Shown piece by piece: positions 1 to 6,921 of a stretch of 11,043 nt of DNA. Below the pieces are notes generated by a model. That model worked only from the letters and a program-made list of their open reading frames with translations, had not been told where the DNA came from and did not search any database. The stretch comes from Amylibacter sp. (GTDB taxonomy: Bacteria; Pseudomonadota; Alphaproteobacteria; Rhodobacterales; Rhodobacteraceae), in NCBI GenBank assembly GCA_030625465.1, contig DAOUQS010000043.1:1-11043 (forward strand), read 5' to 3'. Each line of letters starts with the position of its first letter. The first letter of the stretch is position 1. The position numbers and the translations under genes were made by a program.

Positions 1-170
1 AGAAATTCCATCGGCGGATAATGTGCCTCGGTGCCGACCGAGATCGCACCCTTTGCAGAAATCGCTTCAAGCATGGATCCAGCACTGGCCGGGGCAAGTG
101 TGCCCAATGCCATAAATGTGGAAAAAGCACCTATTGTCGCAAGTGCGATCGGCTTCATAAATAGTTTCAT
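1..170 (-). CDS. Periplasmic amino-acid-type ABC transporter binding protein (family 3), 5' end only
   Basis: The gene runs off the left edge of the window, so only the first 56 codons are visible. It starts at the ATG read from 170 and has a good ribosome site (GGAGA) 6 bases upstream. The product opens with a Sec signal peptide: basic start MKLFMK, hydrophobic core, and an AlA-type cleavage site near ASA (residues 30-32). Mature residues then read SMLEAISAKGAISVGTEAHY followed by PPMEF. That 'G-x-[IL]-x-V-G-x-x-x-x-Y-P-P-[MF]-x-F' opening is typical of SBP_bac_3 proteins, which bind amino acids or related polar solutes in the periplasm for an ABC importer. It lies 77 bases downstream of the ureohydrolase gene on the same strand, so the two are probably co-transcribed and the bound solute may be a guanidino compound. 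That substrate is an inference; nothing here fixes it. Confidence 0.8.
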   Translation of the reverse strand, partial: MKLFMKPIALATIGAFSTFMALGTLAPASAGSMLEAISAKGAISVGTEAHYPPMEF

Positions 171-247
171 TATTGTCTCCCTATTGTGTTGTATTTGATT
201 GAACTGCTCCAGGGTTCACATGTAGATACCTGAAGTTATTTACTTGT

Positions 248-1225
248 CTACTTTCTCTGGCTGTCGCGCGATGCGGCCAAAACACATAACAGCTCGAACA
301 TAATCGAGACGCCGACCCATGCTGTGCCACCCGACGGATCGAAGGGTGGAGAGACCTCTACAAGGTCAGCACCGATCAGGTTCAGGCCTTCAAGTTCACG
401 CACAAGCTGTTGCGCCTGAAAGGTTGTGAAGCCGCCGATTTCAGGTGTGCCTGTTCCCGGGGCAAAGGCAGGGTCGATACTGTCAATGTCAAAGCTGGCA
501 TAAGTTGGCTGATCGCCCATCAGTTCGCGTGCTTCGGCCATAACCGAAGCGACACCACGTTCAAAAAACTCTTCAATTTCGATAATCCTGACACCTTGGT
601 CTAAAGCCCAGTCAAAATCAGTTACGTCATATTTGGTGCCACGTATACCGATCTGGATCACACGCTTGGGATCTAGATAACCGTCTTCAATAGCACGTCG
701 AAACGGGGTGCCATGCGTGAATTTGCTGCCTCCAAAGTAAATATCATTCATATCTGTATGCGCATCGAAATGCACCATACCAACCGGCCCATCCGCTGCC
801 AATGCGCGCAAAATCGGATAGGAAATAAGATGGTCACCACCTGCGGTCAGGGGCATAGTGCCCTGTTGTACTACCGTTGAATAAAACGCGGTGATTAGAT
901 CCAGTGATTCCATGATATCCATGGGATTAACTGGGCAGTCCCCAAGATCCGCGCAATTCATCAATTGGAAGGGACTGACACCGCTACGCGGGTGGGTCGG
1001 GCGGATCATAGTGGAAAGATCACGTAACTGACGCGGCCCATGCCGTGTCCCTGGCCTGTTCGACGTACCAGTATCAAAGGGAACGCCAATAATGCCTATA
1101 TCAATTTTATTAGAGGCTTCGGCTATGGAATCAACATACGGTAGGCGCATGAAAGTCGCCATTCCCGCAAATCGCGGTATCGACATGCCTGAAACTGGCT
1201 GAAAGTTTGATTTGAGGGGCGGCAT
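248..1225 (-). CDS. Agmatinase/guanidinobutyrase-family ureohydrolase
   Basis: A 325-residue metal-dependent ureohydrolase of the arginase/agmatinase superfamily, which splits a guanidino group to release urea and an amine or amino acid. The dinuclear metal-site motifs are all present: GGDH (His132), HFDAHTDM at 152-159 (Asp154, His156, Asp158 as ligands) and SFDIDSIDP (Asp246, Asp248). HGTPFRRA at 171-178 and GTGTPEIGG at 267-275 are also agmatinase-type. The N-terminus PRFAGMATFMRLP (17-29) resembles guanidinobutyrase and guanidinopropionase proteins more than E. coli SpeB, and the length fits that subgroup. The start at 1225 has GGAGA about 9 bases upstream. It is divergent from a LysR gene and is followed by an ABC binding-protein gene, so a LysR-controlled uptake and breakdown role for agmatine, 4-guanidinobutyrate, 3-guanidinopropionate or guanidine itself is likely. 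The sequence alone cannot choose among these substrates. Confidence 0.9.
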   Translation of the reverse strand: MPPLKSNFQPVSGMSIPRFAGMATFMRLPYVDSIAEASNKIDIGIIGVPFDTGTSNRPGTRHGPRQLRDLSTMIRPTHPRSGVSPFQLMNCADLGDCPVNPMDIMESLDLITAFYSTVVQQGTMPLTAGGDHLISYPILRALAADGPVGMVHFDAHTDMNDIYFGGSKFTHGTPFRRAIEDGYLDPKRVIQIGIRGTKYDVTDFDWALDQGVRIIEIEEFFERGVASVMAEARELMGDQPTYASFDIDSIDPAFAPGTGTPEIGGFTTFQAQQLVRELEGLNLIGADLVEVSPPFDPSGGTAWVGVSIMFELLCVLAASRDSQRK

Positions 1226-1249
1226 GTAGATATTTCTCCATTAGGATAA

Positions 1250-1295
1250 AGCGTTTTAAAATAAATTGATCTAGATTTTAAGTTCGTTAAACGCT
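1250..1295. promoter_or_regulatory. Candidate LysR operator: concentric palindrome in the divergent spacer
   Basis: The spacer between the divergent ureohydrolase and LysR genes holds a perfect 8-bp palindrome ATCTAGAT (1269-1276). A second, outer inverted pair, AGCGTTT (1250-1256) and AAACGCT (1289-1295), has exactly the same centre (1272.5). LysR proteins usually bind as tetramers to dyad sites between themselves and a divergent target, so this fits an operator that controls the ureohydrolase and autoregulates lysR. The symmetry is seen directly. The binding is inferred. Confidence 0.5.
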
Positions 1296-1331
1296 AATCT
1301 ATCGACCAAAAGGTTGAGGAACCTAGACGTA

Positions 1332-2255
1332 ATGCAAAAATCATTTCCGACACTTGGTGATGTGGATATCCGCCTGTTGCGCGTGTTTTGTGCCGTTGTT
1401 GAATGCGGCGGCTTTACCCAGGCCCAGCAAGAACTGAACGTATCACGTTCCACGATCAGCACCCACATGGCCAATCTGGAAACCCGCCTGGGATTTAAGC
1501 TATGCCATCGCGGAAGGGCCGGATTTTCGATTACCCCACGCGGGCGTGCGGTTCACGAGGCATCACTGGGCATGTTCGATATGCTTGAGGGTTTCAATTC
1601 TCAGATAGCACAGTTACGCGAAAGTATTGTCGGCGAAATTGCAATCGGCATCGTTGATAATATGATCACGAATGTGAATTGCCGGTTAAGTTCCGCAATA
1701 GAAAAAGTGATGTCGCAGACGCAGGATTTGCGCATAACGATCAGAGTTGTACCGCCCGATCAACTTGAAGAACTTCTGGTCAGCAGACGATTGCAAATGG
1801 CGCTTGTCCCCCAGTTCATGTCTCGTAGAGAGATTACACAAAAGGTTTTGTTCAACGAAACCCAAAGCCTTTACTGCGGCGCACGTCATCCATTGTTTAA
1901 AGCCGATGAAAGCGAAATCACACCCGAGATTATTTCGCGTCAGGAATATGTCCGCCGAGGGTACGTGTCTGCGCTGACACCCTATTCCTTACCCTTCAGC
2001 GGGCCATCAATCGCAGTTTCCCACAATATGGAGGGGCTCGCGCACTTCATTCTAAGTGGGCAATGTGTTGGGTTTCTGCCCGATGGCTACGCCAAATACT
2101 GGGTTGAAAGAAACAAAATGCGTATCCTGCGCCCGGATCTTTACAGATTTGAAGTCCCGATATGCGCCACCTGCGCCGAGCATGACCACCAGTCGCTTGC
2201 TGCCGCATATGTCTATGATGCAATCATTCAAGAGCACGCGGGAGGGCTTGATTAA
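1332..2255 (+). CDS. LysR-family transcriptional regulator
   Basis: A 307-residue LysR-type regulator. Residues about 11-70 form the winged helix-turn-helix: DIRLLRVFCAVVECGGFTQA, then QQELNVSRSTISTHMANLE (recognition helix) and TRLGFKLCHRGRAGFSITPRG. From about residue 100 to 300 is the periplasmic-binding-protein-like effector domain (GEIAIGIVDNM, VGFLPDGYA). The reading frame is open from a TTG at 1314, but the ATG at 1332 is chosen because GAGGA at 1316-1320 is a usable ribosome site for it, and the HTH then sits at the usual distance from the N-terminus. It is divergent from the ureohydrolase, the classic arrangement for a LysR protein acting on its neighbour. It may also affect the URO-D-like gene 199 bp downstream. 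The inducer is unknown; the guanidino substrate or a product is a reasonable guess. Confidence 0.92.
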   Translation: MQKSFPTLGDVDIRLLRVFCAVVECGGFTQAQQELNVSRSTISTHMANLETRLGFKLCHRGRAGFSITPRGRAVHEASLGMFDMLEGFNSQIAQLRESIVGEIAIGIVDNMITNVNCRLSSAIEKVMSQTQDLRITIRVVPPDQLEELLVSRRLQMALVPQFMSRREITQKVLFNETQSLYCGARHPLFKADESEITPEIISRQEYVRRGYVSALTPYSLPFSGPSIAVSHNMEGLAHFILSGQCVGFLPDGYAKYWVERNKMRILRPDLYRFEVPICATCAEHDHQSLAAAYVYDAIIQEHAGGLD

Positions 2256-2391
2256 TCCCCTTTCGTTGGATTGGTTTGTTAGATCCTTGCGAAAACGTCC
2301 AACCACACGCTTTCGGCAGATACCTTGATCATCCAAAATCAGGAACACTAGCGCGGCTACACAATAAAAGTGGCTATATGTAATTTATGAA

Positions 2392-2415
2392 AATGGGTAT
2401 TGAGAAGTATCCATT
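2392..2415 (+). promoter_or_regulatory. Weak stem-loop or dyad upstream of the URO-D-like gene
   Basis: AATGGGTA (2392-2399) and TATCCATT (2408-2415) can pair over 8 bp with one G-U, around an 8-base loop, 40 bases before the next start codon. It is followed by ATTATTTATC rather than a clean T run. It could be an operator dyad, a leader hairpin or a poor terminator for lysR. The rest of the 199-bp spacer (2256-2454) shows nothing else recognisable. Confidence 0.25.
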
Positions 2416-2454
2416 ATTATTTATCGTTAATTAGGAACGCGCGAAATAAACCAC

Positions 2455-3807
2455 ATGATTCTTGTGCAGGGGCAGGATATTGAAAGGGGCATAACATTGA
2501 CCGATTATTTTAAATTCCCAGCCGGGCTGCATCTATTGGCACGTTGGCAATCAGGTGATGCAGAGGCCAAAGAAACGCTGCGTACCATCTTCGACAATAC
2601 AATTGCCGGCCAATATGACGCCAAGTTTTCGGAGCCTGCGCCGACGGATACAGTGCATATATCGGGGTCTGTGCATATGATTGTGCTTAGCATTCTGCAT
2701 GATCTTTATGGCATCGATTCTGCTGAATATTATAAGAATGATCCCGAACGCTATGCGCGTACCAACCTGATCACCAGCCGCTTGCTGGGCATTCAGAAAT
2801 TTTACACGGTCTGGGCGCTTTATGCCTTCACGTGCGAGGCCTTGGGCCAAGAAATGATGTACCCCGACAAATTCCCCCCGGGATCAGATCCCGATAAAGT
2901 GCTGATTGACAAAAGCAACTGGCAGTCGGTGACCACGCCGGATTTCAATACCGGCGTGCCTAAAGTTATCACTGAAATTCTGCATACCACTGAACAACTG
3001 ACAGGGATCGAACCCCTGTTGCAAATATCCGCCCCCTACAGTCTGGCGGCAGATATTTACGGGCAGGAACCCTTGCTGGACGATGTTGTGCATGATCCCG
3101 ATTTTGTTAACCAGCTGCTGGATCATCTGGCGGATCAGGTATTATGCCCCTGGATTGAACATTTCCTGACCGAATTTCCAAATGGCTGGATAGAGCTTTC
3201 AGACGCATCCGGCTCACCTTTCTTTATCGGGCCCGAGAATTGTAAAAATATTGCAATACGATCAATGCAGCGCATGATTAAGGACAAGCCTTGGGCTGAC
3301 CGTTTATTTGATTGCAATTATCGCGGCGATTACGTCACGCAGGCACAAAAAAGGGATCGTAGCGCACGGCGGCGCAATGCCGGCGCGAAAGCTGCGCCAA
3401 GCGGTATTGATCTGATGCAGTTGACTGACCTGAAGCACAGCGTTTGCCCCAAATTCATTATCCGTCTTGATGCCGACAAGGTGCCAATTGCATTCTACGA
3501 AGAACAGGCGATTGCGCGCAATGTACCACTGACAACCGGTATCGGCGCCGGACAGGTTGATCGCAACAGCGTCGGCAATCTGGAACTTGCCATACAGGAT
3601 ATCCGTGAAACCGCCCTGGAATACGTGGCTGCTGTTAAAAATGTTTGCGAGACTATTGACCTGCCGGATGACAACAACGTCTTGCAGCCTTGGCCAAGCC
3701 ACGTTTATTTTGAAGACATCAGCGCCCAATCCCAGTTCGAGATGATCGAGATTATCATGCAAACGGTCCGGGATAAGGGTGTGCTTAAAGCTAGGGTCAG
3801 GACCTAG
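2455..3807 (+). CDS. Uroporphyrinogen decarboxylase (URO-D) superfamily protein, probable methyltransferase-type
   Basis: A soluble protein of up to 450 residues with no signal peptide. The central part (about 190-265) matches the URO-D/MtaA/CmuA fold family: SAPYSLAADIYG, then a stretch with DPDFVNQLLDHLADQV, and later a helix-rich C-terminal part with TTGIGAGQVD (360-369). True HemE is about 350 residues and has different conserved N-terminal motifs, so this is more likely one of the family's many methyltransferase-like members. The His-x-Cys-Gly zinc motif of MtaA is not seen; the nearest equivalent is KHSVCP (327-332). Residues 299-315 are a basic, Arg/Ala-rich insertion. The ATG at 2455 has no clear ribosome site. 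An in-frame TTG at 2497, preceded by AAAGGGG with 7-base spacing, is a serious alternative start (436 residues). Substrate unknown. The stop codon overlaps that of the convergent mocR gene. Confidence 0.62.
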   Translation: MILVQGQDIERGITLTDYFKFPAGLHLLARWQSGDAEAKETLRTIFDNTIAGQYDAKFSEPAPTDTVHISGSVHMIVLSILHDLYGIDSAEYYKNDPERYARTNLITSRLLGIQKFYTVWALYAFTCEALGQEMMYPDKFPPGSDPDKVLIDKSNWQSVTTPDFNTGVPKVITEILHTTEQLTGIEPLLQISAPYSLAADIYGQEPLLDDVVHDPDFVNQLLDHLADQVLCPWIEHFLTEFPNGWIELSDASGSPFFIGPENCKNIAIRSMQRMIKDKPWADRLFDCNYRGDYVTQAQKRDRSARRRNAGAKAAPSGIDLMQLTDLKHSVCPKFIIRLDADKVPIAFYEEQAIARNVPLTTGIGAGQVDRNSVGNLELAIQDIRETALEYVAAVKNVCETIDLPDDNNVLQPWPSHVYFEDISAQSQFEMIEIIMQTVRDKGVLKARVRT

Positions 3808-5282
3808 GCGCGCCCGAATTGCTGCTCTAATATGCGGGCTATCTTTGCCCCATATTCCACAATCTGGGCCTCGGTAGCGCATGCGAAACCAAGAACCATC
3901 GCATTGGGAACCTTCGCTTGGGCCGAGAACATTGTCAGGGGCAAAGCATCAATACCCTCCTGCCACAGCATTTTACACAATGCCTTTGCATCGCCTTGCT
4001 TCAGGTAAGCCAAAAGATGCATTCCGGCACTGGGGTTTGAGACCTCAAGGTATTTACCGGCTTTTTCCTGAAGCGTGCTGACAAGCAGCTGGCTTCTGTC
4101 TTTGTATGCTTTTCGCATTTTATGGATGTGGGTTTCGTAGTGTCCCATCTCCATGAAATCGGCAACCGCCGCTTGCACGATCCCGCAACAGCCGTGTGTC
4201 AGCATACCTTGCGCGGCTTTAAGTACATCAATCAAATCCGTTGGCGCAACGATATACCCCAGCCGCACACCGGGAAACAATGTTTTGGAGAAGCTGCCGA
4301 CGTAAATAACCACCTGATGCCGGTCCAGCCCTTGCAGGGAAACAAGCGGTCTTTCGCTATACCTAAACTCACTGTCATAATCATCTTCTATAACCCATAT
4401 ATCATTTTCATGGGCGTAATTCAGCAAATCAATACGGCGTTGAAGTGACATTGTTGTACCAAGTGGATGCTGGTGCGATGGCGTGGTGAAAATCAGCTTG
4501 GGCGTTATGTAATGCTTTTTCCCATAGGCGATATCAATGCCTTCCGGGTCAACGGGCACGGGGAACACCTGTGAATTCATTGCGGTCATCGCATCCCGAA
4601 TGGCAATGTGGCCGGGGTCTTCCAACCAAACGGCAACACCCGGATCCAGCAAAGAAAAGGAAAGTAGGGAAAATGCCTGTTGCGCGCCACCAGTAATGAT
4701 AATTTGATCCGCCGTGCATTTAACGCCTCTGGCATGCCGAAGATGTTGTGCGATCGCCGTGCGCAACCGCAGTGACCCCGCCATATTTCCATAACCATAG
4801 TTCGTTGAGACAGACTGTTTCACCGCTTTGCGCCAAGACTGCCCCCAGGCTTTTTGCGGAAACAAATCAATGCCCGGTATGCCGGGACGAAAGGGCCGCA
4901 CCTCTTCAATGCGGGTCGTTGCAAGGGTTCGTTCAATAAACCGGCTGCGCTCGGAAAGACGCGAGTGTTCGATTTTATCCGCAAAAGCAGTGCCTGCGGC
5001 TTTAGGCCTTAGGTTTTCAACCGATACTTCGGAAATAAACGTACCGGCACCCCGTTTGCTTGTTAAAAATCCTTCAGCCGATAATTGTTCATAAGCATTT
5101 TGAATGGGAATGCGCGATACTTTCAAATCGCGCGCCAATTGCCGTGTCGAAGGCAATTTCACCCCGATCGGCAAAGTACCATTAAGCACCGCATTCCGAA
5201 TTTCACTTTCCAGCTGCAAATAAATTGGAACCTGGCCGTTCCGGTCAATTGTAATGAACGACAAGCTTAATTGAATTGCCAT
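3804..5282 (-). CDS. MocR-type regulator (GntR wHTH fused to a fold-type I aminotransferase domain)
   Basis: A 492-residue MocR/PdxR/GabR/TauR-type regulator. The GntR winged helix lies at about 15-82 (PIYLQLESEIRNAVLNG, LPSTRQLARDLKVSRIPI, RGAGTFI). A linker of about 40 residues follows, then the aminotransferase-like domain from about 128 (PFRPGIPGIDLFP) to 488. Pyridoxal-phosphate residues are intact: EDDYDSEFRY (299-308) and SFSKTLFPG with the Schiff-base lysine at 333. The protein therefore probably binds PLP and senses an amine or amino acid instead of catalysing transamination. The PFRPGIP opening resembles TauR and close relatives, but the effector cannot be named. No good ribosome site precedes the ATG; the promoter candidate starts only about 9 bases upstream, so the message may be nearly leaderless. 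MocR genes usually face their target, which here would point to the spacer and the TRAP genes to the right. Confidence 0.92.
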   Translation of the reverse strand: MAIQLSLSFITIDRNGQVPIYLQLESEIRNAVLNGTLPIGVKLPSTRQLARDLKVSRIPIQNAYEQLSAEGFLTSKRGAGTFISEVSVENLRPKAAGTAFADKIEHSRLSERSRFIERTLATTRIEEVRPFRPGIPGIDLFPQKAWGQSWRKAVKQSVSTNYGYGNMAGSLRLRTAIAQHLRHARGVKCTADQIIITGGAQQAFSLLSFSLLDPGVAVWLEDPGHIAIRDAMTAMNSQVFPVPVDPEGIDIAYGKKHYITPKLIFTTPSHQHPLGTTMSLQRRIDLLNYAHENDIWVIEDDYDSEFRYSERPLVSLQGLDRHQVVIYVGSFSKTLFPGVRLGYIVAPTDLIDVLKAAQGMLTHGCCGIVQAAVADFMEMGHYETHIHKMRKAYKDRSQLLVSTLQEKAGKYLEVSNPSAGMHLLAYLKQGDAKALCKMLWQEGIDALPLTMFSAQAKVPNAMVLGFACATEAQIVEYGAKIARILEQQFGRA

Positions 5283-5297
5283 GCTTTATACCGACCC

Positions 5298-5335
5298 ATT
5301 ATTGCCTGTCGTATCCTAAGATGCAAAAATACGAC
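5298..5335 (-). promoter_or_regulatory. Candidate mocR promoter with inverted GTCGTAT/ATACGAC operator
   Basis: GTCGTAT (5308-5314) and its exact inverse ATACGAC (5329-5335) lie 21 bases apart, two helical turns, just upstream of mocR. On the minus strand AATAAT (5303-5298) is a near-consensus -10, with a weak TTGCAT 17 bases upstream. A regulator bound at the inverted pair would cover this promoter, which fits autorepression by the GntR domain. The motif recurs in front of the TAXI gene. Confidence 0.42.
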
Positions 5336-5433
5336 TGAGAAGTGATACTATTTAAACCAAATGTGTAAAGCGCAACCTTGCTTATCGCAATCACATATGT
5401 CGCCAAGCATTACCGATCCCAATGTTGCCTGGT

Positions 5434-5466
5434 TGTCTGACGTCAGCACCTATGAGACAGAATTGG
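5434..5466 (+). repeat. Left copy of a 33-bp inverted repeat (TIR-like)
   Basis: The 33 bases begin TGTCTGACGTCAGCACCT and end GAGACAGAATTGG. They match the reverse complement of 10681-10713 at 32 of 33 positions; the one change is A/G at base 19. Similarity stops at both edges. Bases 4-13 are the palindrome CTGACGTCAG. The 5'-TGT end pointing outward is common among insertion-sequence termini. No direct target duplication is visible next to the two copies. Confidence 0.85.
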
Positions 5467-5681
5467 CCATTCAGTAACAACCCAGCGATACCGAGTTTGT
5501 CGATGGTTATTACGCCGGCTTTGCGCCGTTGCTTTTGATTTGACCAAAGTTCGCTTTAAAAGGCTAGCGGCAATCAGCAGCGTTACTCTTCGCATTTTTC
5601 TTTACGCCCCATAAGTTCGGGTATCTGCCTCATCAGTTTAGTGATATTGGCAGTTACCAGTTTTACTGTTTAATTTTACGA

Positions 5682-5710
5682 TTGACTTAGCTTTGAATGC
5701 GGTAACAATG
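5682..5710 (+). promoter_or_regulatory. Weak sigma70-like promoter candidate for the TAXI/TRAP operon
   Basis: TTGACT (5682-5687) matches a -35 box at 5 of 6 bases. The hexamer 17 bases downstream (ACAATG, 5705-5710) is a poor -10, so the call is tentative. A small hairpin (GCGTTG 5722-5727, CAACGC 5733-5738, 5-base loop) follows and would be in the leader of such a transcript. Confidence 0.25.
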
Positions 5711-5785
5711 CTCGAAATAGTGCGTTGTTTTGCAACGCTTATTTAATTGCTGGGCAGAAAAAATTGCCTGCGCGTTATTACAATT

Positions 5786-5801
5786 GAGTCGTATTTGACT
5801 C
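5786..5801 (+). promoter_or_regulatory. Candidate MocR-type operator upstream of the TAXI gene
   Basis: GAGTC (5786-5790) and GACTC (5797-5801) form a small dyad. Within it, AGTCGTATTT (5787-5796) is identical to the minus-strand sequence of 5327-5336 in the mocR promoter. The site is 28 to 43 bases before the TAXI start codon, a position where a bound regulator could affect transcription. Binding is inferred from the shared motif only. Confidence 0.4.
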
Positions 5802-5828
5802 TAAATCAATCTGGGAAGGTATTACTAA

Positions 5829-6842
5829 ATGTCTGTTATTTCTAAAACCATCAAGGCGGCTGTGCTTGGCGCAGCTCTTGCCGGTGGATTCATTGGCTCA
5901 GCCATCGCGCAAGATCTGAAGTTTTTCACGATCGGTACTGGCGGAACAGCCTATACATATTACCCTGTTGGTGGCGTTATTGCGAACGCAATTTCCAAAC
6001 CACCAGGATCGCGTGCCTGTGAAGAAGGCGGTAGCTGCGGCGTTGACGGCTTGATCGCTTCAGCTGTTTCTTCGCGTGGTTCGGTCGATAACATCAATGC
6101 GGTCCTGTCGGGTCTACGTGATTCCGGCTTTGCACAATCCGATGTGGCATACTGGGCTTACACCGGCACCGGCACAATGGAAGGCAAAGATCCTGCGACC
6201 AACCTGCGGACTATCGCGGCCCTGTTCCAAGAGCATATTCACCTTGTAGCCTTGGCTGATAGCGGCATCAATTCTGTGGCCGATCTTGCTGGCAAGCACG
6301 TTTCTTTGGATGAGCCTGGTTCGGGCACATATGTAGACGCCAACATGATCCTTGCGGCAAACGGCCTTTCCTCGGATGACCTGACAGCCGAAGCCCTTAA
6401 AGGCGGCGCGGCATCCGAAGCCCTTCGTAACGGCAAGATCGATGCGTTCTTCGTTGTTGCAGGTTACCCGACGGGCTCTCTCGTTGAACTGGCGTCTGCT
6501 GTAGACATCAAACTGGTGCCAATCTCCGGCGCAGGTGCTGCAGCCCTGACCGACAAATACGGCTTCTTCTCGCAGAGCAGCATTCCTGCTGACACGTATG
6601 AGGGTATTGCAGAAGTTTCGACCGTTGCCGTGGGCGCACAGTGGTACACAAACGCGTCACAAGACGATGACCTGATCTATGCAATCACTGCCGCTTTGTG
6701 GAACGACAAAACCCGCAAGCTTCTGGACGTAGGTCACGCCAAAGGTGGCACGATCACTATCGAATCAGCCCTGGCAGGTATTGGCGTTCCTCTTCACGCA
6801 GGTGCAGAACGTTTCTATAAAGAAATGGGCCTTCTAGACTAA
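5829..6842 (+). CDS. TAXI-family TRAP transporter solute-binding protein
   Basis: A 337-residue periplasmic binding protein of the TAXI type (TRAP-associated extracytoplasmic). A Sec signal peptide is clear: MSVISKTIKAA, hydrophobic core, cleavage after SAIA at residue 27. The mature protein starts QDLKFFTIGTGGTAYTYYPV, the TAXI signature, with GTGG at 36-39. Further family features are QSDVAYWAYTG (103-113), the SLDEPGSGTYVD loop (149-160) and IDAFFVVAGYPTG (204-216). Cys64 and Cys70 bracket a short acidic-glycine loop and could form a disulfide in the periplasm. AAGG lies 9 bases before the ATG. The permease gene follows after 79 bp, so the two form one secondary importer driven by an ion gradient. 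Known TAXI ligands are mostly glutamate-like or other small organic acids; the ligand here cannot be read from sequence. Confidence 0.93.
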   Translation: MSVISKTIKAAVLGAALAGGFIGSAIAQDLKFFTIGTGGTAYTYYPVGGVIANAISKPPGSRACEEGGSCGVDGLIASAVSSRGSVDNINAVLSGLRDSGFAQSDVAYWAYTGTGTMEGKDPATNLRTIAALFQEHIHLVALADSGINSVADLAGKHVSLDEPGSGTYVDANMILAANGLSSDDLTAEALKGGAASEALRNGKIDAFFVVAGYPTGSLVELASAVDIKLVPISGAGAAALTDKYGFFSQSSIPADTYEGIAEVSTVAVGAQWYTNASQDDDLIYAITAALWNDKTRKLLDVGHAKGGTITIESALAGIGVPLHAGAERFYKEMGLLD

Positions 6843-6867
6843 TACTCAGAGCAATTGCAAAAATATG

Positions 6868-6891
6868 TCCGGGCGCCTCGATGCGCCCGGA
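6868..6891 (+). terminator. Intercistronic GC hairpin between binding-protein and permease genes
   Basis: TCCGGGCGC (6868-6876) pairs perfectly with GCGCCCGGA (6883-6891) around a 6-base loop, followed by TTATTTC. It lies 26 bases after the TAXI stop codon and 30 bases before the permease start. The short, impure T run suggests a leaky terminator or a 3' stabiliser. Either would give more binding protein than permease, as is usual in such operons. Confidence 0.65.
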
Positions 6892-6921
6892 TTATTTCAT
6901 AATAAGGGACAGGAATAGGGT

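Larger units (their letters stand above)
5283..5828. other. 546-bp gene-poor spacer between mocR and the TAXI gene
   Basis: No convincing gene. It holds, in order: the mocR promoter/operator candidate (5298-5335); a short plus-strand frame from ATG 5361 through ATG 5397 to TAA 5475 (38 codons, no ribosome site) that reads on protein-like past the stop to TGA 5541; the left copy of a 33-bp inverted repeat (5434-5466) inside that frame; about 140 bp with nothing recognisable (5544-5681); and the putative promoter and stem-loops of the TAXI gene (5682-5801). The broken frame could be the start of a former mocR target gene cut by an insertion, but it matches no family I recognise. Confidence 0.5.

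Noticed and set aside
1314..1331. Earlier TTG start for the LysR gene
   Set aside because: Its only purine-rich sequence is directly against the codon, while GAGGA at 1316-1320 serves the ATG at 1332.
3304..3882. Minus-strand frame of 192 codons across the URO-D-like gene and the mocR 3' end
   Set aside because: It lies antisense to a better-supported gene, lacks recognisable motifs and overlaps mocR.
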